Shown here one piece after another: positions 34,058-41,731 of a stretch of 64,000 bases of DNA. The first letter of the stretch is position 1. Each line of letters begins with the position of its first letter. Source of the stretch: Flammeovirgaceae bacterium SG7u.111 (lineage in GTDB: Bacteria > Bacteroidota > Bacteroidia > Cytophagales > Flammeovirgaceae); the NCBI GenBank assembly GCA_034044135.1, contig CP139021.1, positions 4,913,635 through 4,977,634 of the forward strand, given 5' to 3'. The position numbers and the translations under genes are program-made. The notes under the pieces were generated by a model. The model made no database searches, was not told the DNA's origin, and was given only the letters and a program-made list of their open reading frames with translations.

Positions 34058-34963
34058 TTATAATTTTGGCTCGCCTTTTAGGTATTTTAAAGAAATAAGA
34101 AATAAGTCGGTTTCTCGAACCGTCTTGTTGAAATACACCCCTTCTTTCTTCTGTTTATTAAAAAATCCGTGCCCTTCGCCTTCATAGAGAAACAGCTCGC
34201 AGCGACCGCCCGCAGCTTCCATCTTAGCATAGTAATTTTCGGCAATAGAGACTGGAATCAGATGATCTTTTGTACCCAAAAAAACGATGGTTGGCGGCAC
34301 ACCTTTTTTTATGTTATGAGCTGGAGAGATTTCTTCCCATCGCTCACCCATTCGTTCATTTTGAAAACCTTCAGGGCCATTATCGAACACGGGGTTGAAC
34401 AACACCAGCGCATTTGCTTTTGAGCTTATTTTTAAATCTTCACCTGGTTCATCCAGCCCTGGACAATTTCCACAAGCCGCTGCCAAATGCCCTCCTGCCG
34501 AACCGCCAGAAGCCACAATTTTTTTAGGATTGACATTCAACGCCTTGGCATGCTTGCGCAAAAAACGAATGGCCGACTTGGCATCGGCAACCGATTCGTA
34601 AGGCGTGGTTTTATGCCGAGATTTCACTCGGTAATCTGCCAATACGGTAATCATCCCTCGTGAGGCAAAATATTCCGCATGAGGCTCAAATTGCTTAACC
34701 GTTCCTCCGTTCCATCCTCCGCCAAAAAAGAAGACGATGGTTGGGTATTTTTTTGATTTGTTAAAGTCAGCCGGATACCTAAAAGTTAAGTCCAGTTTTA
34801 CACTATCAATTTCTTTGTAGGTAAGGTTGAAAGGCTCTGTCCGATCGATACCTGACAGCTGCTCGGCAAACGTTTGGGCTTTCAAGCTTGGTGAAAGAAG
34901 TACCAAGACAATGAAAATAACACAAGCCAAGGGTTCAATTATAGTTTTCTTTAAGTTGTTCAT
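34058..34963 (-). CDS. Alpha/beta hydrolase, predicted carbohydrate acetyl esterase
   Basis: This 301-residue secreted hydrolase has an N-terminal hydrophobic signal (about 9-29, SLKAQ). The nucleophile is Ser155 in GGSAGGHL. The oxyanion hole is in VFFFGGGWNGG, a variant of the HGGG motif. The acid Asp is in GTKDHLIPVS and the base His in GEGHGFF. The layout matches BD-FAE/acetyl-xylan-esterase-like enzymes. Placed between two sulfatase genes, it probably removes O-acetyl or similar ester groups that hinder desulfation. The spacing to both neighbours is short (24 and 4 nt). Confidence 0.88.
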   Translation of the reverse strand: MNNLKKTIIEPLACVIFIVLVLLSPSLKAQTFAEQLSGIDRTEPFNLTYKEIDSVKLDLTFRYPADFNKSKKYPTIVFFFGGGWNGGTVKQFEPHAEYFASRGMITVLADYRVKSRHKTTPYESVADAKSAIRFLRKHAKALNVNPKKIVASGGSAGGHLAAACGNCPGLDEPGEDLKISSKANALVLFNPVFDNGPEGFQNERMGERWEEISPAHNIKKGVPPTIVFLGTKDHLIPVSIAENYYAKMEAAGGRCELFLYEGEGHGFFNKQKKEGVYFNKTVRETDLFLISLKYLKGEPKL

Positions 34964-34987
34964 TTGGGTATTTATTTGTTTTCATAG

Positions 34988-36562
34988 TTAAAGTTCCATC
35001 CAAGTCACTTGCCCCCAATCCTCCTTCACGTATTCTTGCGGAGCTCCCGGCGTTGACCTTCCTTCTTGTATAATTTTGGAAATTCTTGCCTTCATCCTCT
35101 CCACCACTTCAGGATGTTCGAAGTAAAGATTAGTAGATTCCTCTGGATCATTTTCCATGTCATAAAGCTCATAAATGGCTTCTCCTTCTTTGGGCTCAAT
35201 AAGCTTGGGCTTTAGAGAACCGCCTGAGCCCCTGAGCATGTTCAGCTTCCATTTCCCTTCTCGTATGGCAAAATGTCCTGTGAACGAATGATGGATTACC
35301 GCTCTTTCAGCATCGTAAGCACCAGTACTTTCAGCTGCAATCAGCGGGTACAAACTATAGCTATCTTCCCCAGAATTTTCAGGAATAGAAGCCCCAATAA
35401 TATCTGCGATGGTTGCCAAATAGTCGGACTGGCAAACGGGAACATCTACTTTGCTGCCAGCCTTAATCGCATTGGGCCACCTCATCAGAAATGGCACTCG
35501 GTGACCTCCTTCGTATATATCTCGCTTTCCTCCTTTAAAATTCATGCAACTGAAATGCTGAAAGGTATCTCGCTGGTACGCATAATTGCTTTCCGCACCA
35601 TTGTCAGAAGAAAAAATCACCAGTGTATTCTCCTCTAGCCCATTCTCTTTCAAAGCATCTAGTACCTGCCCGACCCTAAAATCGGTTTCTTCCATAAAAT
35701 CACCGTAGTTCCCACAATCGCTTCTCCCTTGGAAATCAGGATGTGTGCAATGGGGCAAATGTGGGCTGGTCAGTGGCAAATACAAAAAGAAAGGCTTCCC
35801 ATTTTTTGCATCAGAAGCCGATTTATTGATGTACTCTACCGCTTTGGCGGCAAAAGTCTCCAACACCAGTTCATCGTTAAATGAAGGGGCAACTTCCACA
35901 TAGCCCTTGCTTCTTTCTTCCACATATGGCGGCGTCATCCGATAGGTTCTGGGAGTGACATCGTGTTTTTTCTTAGTGTATAAAACTGGAGGATCAAGCA
36001 CCCGGTCATTTTCCAAGTAGGTCAATATTCCATAATTCATGGAAGCAGCAATGCCAAAGAAATAGTCAAAACCCTTCTCGATTGGTCCGTCCGTAAAAGG
36101 CTTAGACCAATCTCGGCCTTCGCCTACTTTTCCCTCAAACTCCATTTGCAAATGCCACTTGCCCACCATGGCAGTATTATATCCATTTTCTTTGAGCAAG
36201 GAAGCAATGGTCATCCGGTCTTTTTCTATCAGGCAAGGGCCATCTGCCCTCAAAACACTTTCTTTCAAGGAGGTTCTCCAACTGTACCTGCCGGTTAAAA
36301 GGGTGTATCTAGAAGGGGTACAAACCGCATCGCTGCTATGGCCATCCGTGAATGTTACTCCTTCATTTACTAGCCTATCTATATTAGGTGTTTTGAATTT
36401 CGCATTTGGGTTCAATGCACTCACGTCGCCATACCCTTGGTCATCGGTATAAATAATCACGACATTAGGTTTCTCAACCTTGTTTGGGCTTTCAGAACAA
36501 GACACTAAAAGGCTGAAGATTGCAAAACCAGTAATAACTAAAAAATTCTTATACACGTTCAT
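34988..36562 (-). CDS. Type I sulfatase, lipoprotein (CTPSR type)
   Basis: This sulfatase of about 524 residues has a lipoprotein signal ending at Cys22 (SLLVSC). It carries YTDDQGYGD and the formylglycine motif CTPSR (Cys81) followed by LLTGRYSWR. Further active-site segments are GKWHLQMEF, PLTSPHLPH and FSSDNGAESNY, and the C-terminal part has the usual MENDPEESTNLY. ATG 36562 is chosen over an in-frame TTG 6 nt earlier. It is most like the sulfatase at 46070 (GRYNWR), so the two probably act on related positions. The gene starts 7 nt after the previous sulfatase stop. Confidence 0.94.
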   Translation of the reverse strand: MNVYKNFLVITGFAIFSLLVSCSESPNKVEKPNVVIIYTDDQGYGDVSALNPNAKFKTPNIDRLVNEGVTFTDGHSSDAVCTPSRYTLLTGRYSWRTSLKESVLRADGPCLIEKDRMTIASLLKENGYNTAMVGKWHLQMEFEGKVGEGRDWSKPFTDGPIEKGFDYFFGIAASMNYGILTYLENDRVLDPPVLYTKKKHDVTPRTYRMTPPYVEERSKGYVEVAPSFNDELVLETFAAKAVEYINKSASDAKNGKPFFLYLPLTSPHLPHCTHPDFQGRSDCGNYGDFMEETDFRVGQVLDALKENGLEENTLVIFSSDNGAESNYAYQRDTFQHFSCMNFKGGKRDIYEGGHRVPFLMRWPNAIKAGSKVDVPVCQSDYLATIADIIGASIPENSGEDSYSLYPLIAAESTGAYDAERAVIHHSFTGHFAIREGKWKLNMLRGSGGSLKPKLIEPKEGEAIYELYDMENDPEESTNLYFEHPEVVERMKARISKIIQEGRSTPGAPQEYVKEDWGQVTWMEL

Positions 36563-36569
36563 CACCAAT

Positions 36570-38393
36570 CTACAATTTTTCTACTTCCACATAATATGCC
36601 CCTATTTCAGTACCATCATCAAGTTTAAACCACGTTTGTAAATTGGTTTCACCTTGCTCTAAGTCAAGTTCAAATTCTACATATCCTTTGCCCGAATTCA
36701 CCATTTGGGAAGTCTCTACATTCTGAATTTTTATTTTTGCCTCGTTCACTTTAAATGCCTTCCCTTTTTTACTTTCACTCACACTTGTCCCCGGAATTGC
36801 AGGGCGAACCGGAGCTTCATCATTTATACCCAAACCCGATTCTTTTGGCCAACGGCGAAGTTTTAAGTTGTATCGTCCGCTTTCTGCTACCCTAACCAGC
36901 CAGTGGCCATTATCAACATACCCTGCTCTTATATGCCTTTGCGCCCAAGGGCTGTCTTTATCGGTATGCCAATCGTGACAATACAAGGTGGTGGGGTTTT
37001 CCGCTTCATGTCCCACAATGATATATGGCTGGTCGCTGTAACTTGGAGAGATTTCAGCCCACCATTCATCGTACGCTGTCTTAAATGCCGCCATTTTTTC
37101 GGGATGTTGTTCCGCTACATTGTTGCGTTGCTCTGGGTCAGTTTTCAAATCATAGAGCTCTTTTCCATCTATTAACCGCCAGTCGCCTTGCATAAAAGAG
37201 GTCCTCCGCCAAGGTTCGGGAACTTCTGTTCGCTGAGAGTTCACCACAACAAACCGGTCTTTGAACCCTTCATTGTTTCCCCCGATCAAAGGAACTAGGC
37301 TTTTACCATCGAAGGTGATCGAATCGCTCACATCCAGTTTACACAAATCGACTAGGGTTGGTAAAACATCATAATGCGCCGCTAATTCGTTAATATCTGT
37401 CCCAGTGGTGATTCCCCCATCTTTCCAATGGATATAGAGAGGGACACGGTGGCCTCCTTCGTACATACTGGCTTTTATACCACGCATTCCCGAGTTATAC
37501 CCTTTTATAACAAATCCATCTAGGCGATGCCCTTCCACTTTTGCCCCCTGCGCCGTTCCATTATCAGTCGTGAAGATCAGAATGGTGTTATCCATTAGCT
37601 CTACAGATTTCAAGTAATCGACCAATTTCCCAATGTTTTCATCGATGTTGGCAATCATTCCATAAAATGGAGCATGGTTTACGTTTTCATTGTCTTTGTA
37701 AGGAGCTGAATATTGATCTTCTACCCAATAGGGTGAGTGGGCTGCATTTGTAGGCAAGTAGCAAAAGAACGGCTTATCTTTGTTTTCCCCAATAAACCTT
37801 TTGGCATTCTCAAACCAAACGTCCGTACAGTAGCCCTCAAACTTTTTTAGCTCACCATTATGCAAATACATGTCACCAAAGTAATCGTTGTCCCAATGGT
37901 CCATAGTTTGCCCAATTCCGCCACCGCCGTGAACTAGCACTTCGTCAAAACCTTTGTCTTGTGGGCGAAACGGGTAATTATCACCCAAATGCCATTTGCC
38001 AAATATGCCGGTACTATATCCATTACTTTTAAAAATCTGAGCCATGGTAGTTTCCCTTTCCAAAATGAGCGATCGCCCATTTACGGTATGCCACACACCC
38101 GTCCTGTTGTTATGATGCCCCGTAAGAAGAGCTGCCCGGGTTGGGGCACAAGTAGGGCTTACATGATAGTCGGTAAACCGTGCACTTGCCGAGTAGAGTT
38201 CATCGATATTAGGCGTCTGGATATGTTCATTCCCATGTGCGGCAATATCTCCATACCCTTGATCATCCACCAAAATCAGAATTACATTAGGTTTTTTTTC
38301 TTCAGAGTTAGACGTTTGCTCTTTAGAATCTCCACAGGCAAATAACACAAATGGTAATAGTAGAATCACCAAATTAAACTTCTCATACTTCAT
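36570..38393 (-). CDS. Type I sulfatase with C-terminal beta-sandwich extension, lipoprotein
   Basis: This 607-residue sulfatase has a lipoprotein signal ending at Cys20 (VLFAC). It shows LVDDQGYGD and CAPTRAALLTGHH with Cys82 as the formylglycine precursor, then KWHLGDNYPFRPQDKGF and FTTDNGTAQ. Residues from about 485 (VGHEAENPTTLY onward) make the same additional beta-rich domain as in the sulfatase at 32269. The pair shares long identical stretches such as GHHGN-type spacing and VHGGGGIGQ/RHGGGGIGQ. They are paralogues and may act on similar sulfated residues. Confidence 0.94.
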   Translation of the reverse strand: MKYEKFNLVILLLPFVLFACGDSKEQTSNSEEKKPNVILILVDDQGYGDIAAHGNEHIQTPNIDELYSASARFTDYHVSPTCAPTRAALLTGHHNNRTGVWHTVNGRSLILERETTMAQIFKSNGYSTGIFGKWHLGDNYPFRPQDKGFDEVLVHGGGGIGQTMDHWDNDYFGDMYLHNGELKKFEGYCTDVWFENAKRFIGENKDKPFFCYLPTNAAHSPYWVEDQYSAPYKDNENVNHAPFYGMIANIDENIGKLVDYLKSVELMDNTILIFTTDNGTAQGAKVEGHRLDGFVIKGYNSGMRGIKASMYEGGHRVPLYIHWKDGGITTGTDINELAAHYDVLPTLVDLCKLDVSDSITFDGKSLVPLIGGNNEGFKDRFVVVNSQRTEVPEPWRRTSFMQGDWRLIDGKELYDLKTDPEQRNNVAEQHPEKMAAFKTAYDEWWAEISPSYSDQPYIIVGHEAENPTTLYCHDWHTDKDSPWAQRHIRAGYVDNGHWLVRVAESGRYNLKLRRWPKESGLGINDEAPVRPAIPGTSVSESKKGKAFKVNEAKIKIQNVETSQMVNSGKGYVEFELDLEQGETNLQTWFKLDDGTEIGAYYVEVEKL

Positions 38394-38476
38394 TTTAACA
38401 TAGTTTTTTCTTTTCCATATCCCTTACTGGCTATAGGTATGTGCCAATTAATTGCGTTCCATACTCTTTATTTTTA

Positions 38477-39937
38477 TTATTTTTCTCTTTTCCAAATAAA
38501 GCTCCCTTCCAATAACTTTTCATACTCATCCTTCAGGCGACTCTTCTCTTCATCAAACACATTGGGATATTTTGATGCCACATCGGCTGTTTCACTTTTG
38601 TCATTTTTCATGTCATAAAGCACGAAATCAGTGAGTTCAGCTTCTTTTACAAAAGCCTCGTTTCCATCGTACAGGTTATAAATTTTGGACAAGTAAGTTG
38701 TGTCGTTTTTCAACATGGCCATAATTTTCCAGTCGCCATCCCGCATGGCTACTACGTGGTCATTAAGAGCATTGTAAAAGCTCCATACCAACGGCTTGGT
38801 ACGCACAAATTCACCTTGCCCAAAAAGAGGGGTAAACGACTCTCCATCGAGCGTCCGTTGGGGCAAAGCAGCACCCGATACTTCGGCGAAAGTTGGCAAA
38901 AAGTCTAGCCCCGAAACCACCGCATCGGATGTTCCCGAAAAAGTCTCTTTTCCCATCCAATACACAATGCCAGGCACTCTAAACCCTGCTTCATTTGTCC
39001 AGAGCTTCATCCCTTTCAGCTCGCCCGGCGATCCATACGACCGCTTCGCTCTCGAATACCTGTTCAACGTTTCAGGACCGTTATCGGAACTAAATACAAT
39101 CAGAGTGTTCTCTCCGTGGTTCTTTTCCAAGTATTCGAGCAAACGTCCAACAGCTTTGTCCATATTCTCCACATTGGCAAAGTATTGGGCTTGGTTCTCC
39201 GTTTCTGAACTTGGGAGGTATTTATCTACCAACTCTTTTGGCGAAGCAATTGGCTCGTGCGGCTCGTGAAAACAGACCTGAAGATAAAATGGGTTATCGG
39301 AGTCTTTACTTTCTAACCAACTCATAGCCTCGTCCACCACAATCTGGCAACTAAACCCTTCTATTTCACCAACATCTTCTCCATTTCGGATAAAATTCTT
39401 TGGGTTCTCATGACTTGGCGCTGCATTATTATGCGTGGCAAACCAATGGTCGAAGCCAAAATGACTTGGCTTGGGCTGGGCTTCGCTGTTGAACCGAGAG
39501 TTGCAATGCCATTTCCCAGATAAACAAGTGGAATACCCCACCGTTTTGAGCATTGCCGGAATGGTTTCTTCATGTGCTTGCAAATGCACCAAATCCCTCA
39601 AGTCCTCACTCTTCTTAGGTCCGGGAATAAAATCGTACACCCCTGCCCTGTTCGGGCTTCTTCCAGTGAGCAAACCCACACGTGAAGGCGAACATACCGG
39701 AGCTGCCGAATAATAGTTGGTTAGCTTGATACCTTTGCCAGCCAAGCCGTCCAAATTTGGGGTTTGGATAGTGGTATGACCATACGATGACAAGTCTCCA
39801 TATCCCAAATCATCGCAAAGGATCACTACGATATTGGGTTGTTCGCTATTAGACTGTTCGTTTTCCTTTTTGCACGAACTAAAAAGTAGGGCAAAAAGGA
39901 AGAAGGAAATAAGTATTTGCAGTTGTTTTTTCATCAT
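38477..39937 (-). CDS. Type I sulfatase, lipoprotein (CSPSR type)
   Basis: This sulfatase of about 486 residues has a lipoprotein signal (FSSC, Cys22). LCDDLGYGD is at about 43-51 and CSPSR (Cys82) continues into VGLLTGRSPNR. GKWHCNSRF replaces the commoner KWHLG, and FSSDNGPET closes the metal site. The terminal YDMKNDKSETADVA is typical. The nearest relatives by motif are arylsulfatase A/galactose-sulfatase-like proteins. ATG 39937 is chosen because the longer frame would start at TTG. Upstream is the only large gap of the locus (311 nt, with repeats), so an internal promoter could exist here. Confidence 0.93.
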   Translation of the reverse strand: MMKKQLQILISFFLFALLFSSCKKENEQSNSEQPNIVVILCDDLGYGDLSSYGHTTIQTPNLDGLAGKGIKLTNYYSAAPVCSPSRVGLLTGRSPNRAGVYDFIPGPKKSEDLRDLVHLQAHEETIPAMLKTVGYSTCLSGKWHCNSRFNSEAQPKPSHFGFDHWFATHNNAAPSHENPKNFIRNGEDVGEIEGFSCQIVVDEAMSWLESKDSDNPFYLQVCFHEPHEPIASPKELVDKYLPSSETENQAQYFANVENMDKAVGRLLEYLEKNHGENTLIVFSSDNGPETLNRYSRAKRSYGSPGELKGMKLWTNEAGFRVPGIVYWMGKETFSGTSDAVVSGLDFLPTFAEVSGAALPQRTLDGESFTPLFGQGEFVRTKPLVWSFYNALNDHVVAMRDGDWKIMAMLKNDTTYLSKIYNLYDGNEAFVKEAELTDFVLYDMKNDKSETADVASKYPNVFDEEKSRLKDEYEKLLEGSFIWKREK

Positions 39938-39945
39938 TTTCAAAA

Positions 39946-40195
39946 GAGTTAGAGTTTAGGAGAAGTTAGAGGCTGGAGGCTAGAAGTTAGATGAACTGAC
40001 ATTTGAACTTGGGGACAATTCAAGCGGATGCTTGAAACATGATTTAGGCACGAGCGAGACGCTCGCGCCAGCATTTCTGCCTTTTTCTAGAAATCATTTT
40101 TGTCTCTAAGTTAGCGTGTCAATTCAGTTAGAAAATACCCTTTTGAGGTTTTGTTTTTTTCTAACCTCTAATTTCTAGTATCTGACCTCTTAACT
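39946..40195. repeat. Composite inverted repeat with heptad arms and inner hairpins (family B, copy 2)
   Basis: The left arm (39946-39990) has six heptads of RRGYTRG type (for example AGGCTGG) with one 3-nt phase break. The right arm (40161-40195) has five heptads of the reverse complement form (for example CTAACCT). An inner inverted pair TGAACTGACA / TGTCAATTCA borders two hairpins: TTCAAGC-GGAT-GCTTGAA (40019-40036) and GGC-A-CGAGCG-AGA-CGCTCG-C-GCC (40047-40069). It interrupts the otherwise compact minus-strand locus. Confidence 0.8.
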
Positions 40196-40248
40196 ATCAA
40201 TCTTAAAATTTTCCATTACTAAATCATCATCTAGATTCATAAAGAGCT

Positions 40249-41724
40249 TTATTCCTGATCCCAAAGTCTATAAGGATCTTCGTGTTTCACCATTTGTTCG
40301 AGCAAGGCAGCCTCCATCTCTTTGAGCTTTTCCGCATATTTAGGATTGCCCGCCAAGTTGGTCTCCATTTCGCCTTCTTTTCCATGTTCTGGCAAAAATT
40401 CGTGAGGGTTTTCCGCAAGGTTAAAAAGTTGAGTTTCCCTAACCGCTCCATCCATCACGTCGTATTTGATCAATTTCCAATCTCCTTTTTTCACCGAGCG
40501 CATTCCAGGTTTTGTTCCTCCACAATACACTCCGTACATAATATCACGAACAGTTTTTTCTTTGCCATCCAAAATAGGTTTTACGCTTTTCCCTTCTACG
40601 GTTTCAGGAATTTGAATACCTGCCAAGTCGCAGAGCGTAGGTAGGATATCCAACAAATAAACATTTCCTTCTACCCGTGCACCTGCCTTAATACCAGGCC
40701 CTTTTACAATAAATGGTACTCTCCATGTGTGTTCGTACAAGTTCTGCTTGCCCGTTAGGCCATGACGCCCAATGGCTATTCCGTGGTCCGAAGTATAGAT
40801 AATGTACGTATTTTCCAGCTCGCCCATGTCTTCCAGTTTCTTTAGCACTTTTCCTAACTGGATATCGATATTTTCAGAGCAAGCATATTCCCGCCCCAAC
40901 TCATTCCGAATAGTTTGTTCATCCCTATTTTTCCAAACTCCACGTACCCTTTCCTCATCCCTCAAGTTTGGATGGCCATGGAAAAAAGGATGGGCAGCCA
41001 AGTAATTCTCTTGTAACTGAGGTTGCTTAGGGTTTGCCGGAGGTAGGCTTGCTGTATCTTCGTGGTTCACCGCACCGTATTTTTCGAGCAGCTCAGGCGT
41101 TCCGTTGCGGACATCGTGAGGATGGGAAAAACCAAAATAAATCATAAAAGGAGCAGCTTCTTTGGTGCTGTCCCTTTCATCCAAATAAGTCAATACTTGC
41201 TTCGCATGCCAAGCACTGCCACTCTCTTCTGTACCTCCTCGTTTGGTTTTATCATGCACTACCGTAAATTGCTTGTTCGCACCGGGGTAAGAGTTTCCCT
41301 TTTTGCAGGTTCGCATGGTTTTGTACCCTGCCCTGTTAAAAATTGCCCCCATAGTCTGATCGTCGATGGGATGTGGATCGGTTCGCTTTTGGTACTGCGC
41401 ACTTGGGGGCAAATGCCAGAGGGTACGGCCACTCATGATCATGTGCCTCGAAGGAGTGCAGACAGCTCCGTTCATCGAACCCATGTGGTAGGCACTTTCG
41501 AAAACCATCCCACTCTCCACCAATTTATCGATGGTCGGCGTTTCCAAAATCGAATTTGGGTCGTAGGTTTTCAAATCAAAAGGGGACTGGTCATCAACGA
41601 CAACAAATAAAAAATTGGGACGCTTTTGCTCTTGTTGCTCTTCAACTTTCTCTTTCTTCTCACAGCCCATCAAAAAAGTAGCCGCTACTAGCAATCCCAC
41701 CAAATACTTAAAATACACTTTCAT
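40249..41724 (-). CDS. Type I sulfatase, lipoprotein (choline-sulfatase/iduronate-like)
   Basis: This 491-residue sulfatase has a lipoprotein signal ending at Cys21 (FLMGC). The metal motif is VDDQSPFD and the formylglycine motif is CTPSRHM with Cys89, preceded by the longer YHMGSMNGAV loop. YTSDHGIAIGRHGLTGKQNLYEHTWR is the Asp/His and arginine region of a group that includes heparan and iduronate sulfatases. The C terminus is short (LLEQMVKHEDPYRLWDQE). It lies 7 nt downstream of the lyase-like gene at 41732. The specificity is unknown, but the sequence differs clearly from the other sulfatases in the locus. Confidence 0.93.
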   Translation of the reverse strand: MKVYFKYLVGLLVAATFLMGCEKKEKVEEQQEQKRPNFLFVVVDDQSPFDLKTYDPNSILETPTIDKLVESGMVFESAYHMGSMNGAVCTPSRHMIMSGRTLWHLPPSAQYQKRTDPHPIDDQTMGAIFNRAGYKTMRTCKKGNSYPGANKQFTVVHDKTKRGGTEESGSAWHAKQVLTYLDERDSTKEAAPFMIYFGFSHPHDVRNGTPELLEKYGAVNHEDTASLPPANPKQPQLQENYLAAHPFFHGHPNLRDEERVRGVWKNRDEQTIRNELGREYACSENIDIQLGKVLKKLEDMGELENTYIIYTSDHGIAIGRHGLTGKQNLYEHTWRVPFIVKGPGIKAGARVEGNVYLLDILPTLCDLAGIQIPETVEGKSVKPILDGKEKTVRDIMYGVYCGGTKPGMRSVKKGDWKLIKYDVMDGAVRETQLFNLAENPHEFLPEHGKEGEMETNLAGNPKYAEKLKEMEAALLEQMVKHEDPYRLWDQE

Positions 41725-41731
41725 ACTTCTA

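Noticed and set aside
41062-41610. 182-codon plus-strand frame opposite the sulfatase at 40249
   Set aside because: Antisense to a clearly coding sulfatase, without family features.
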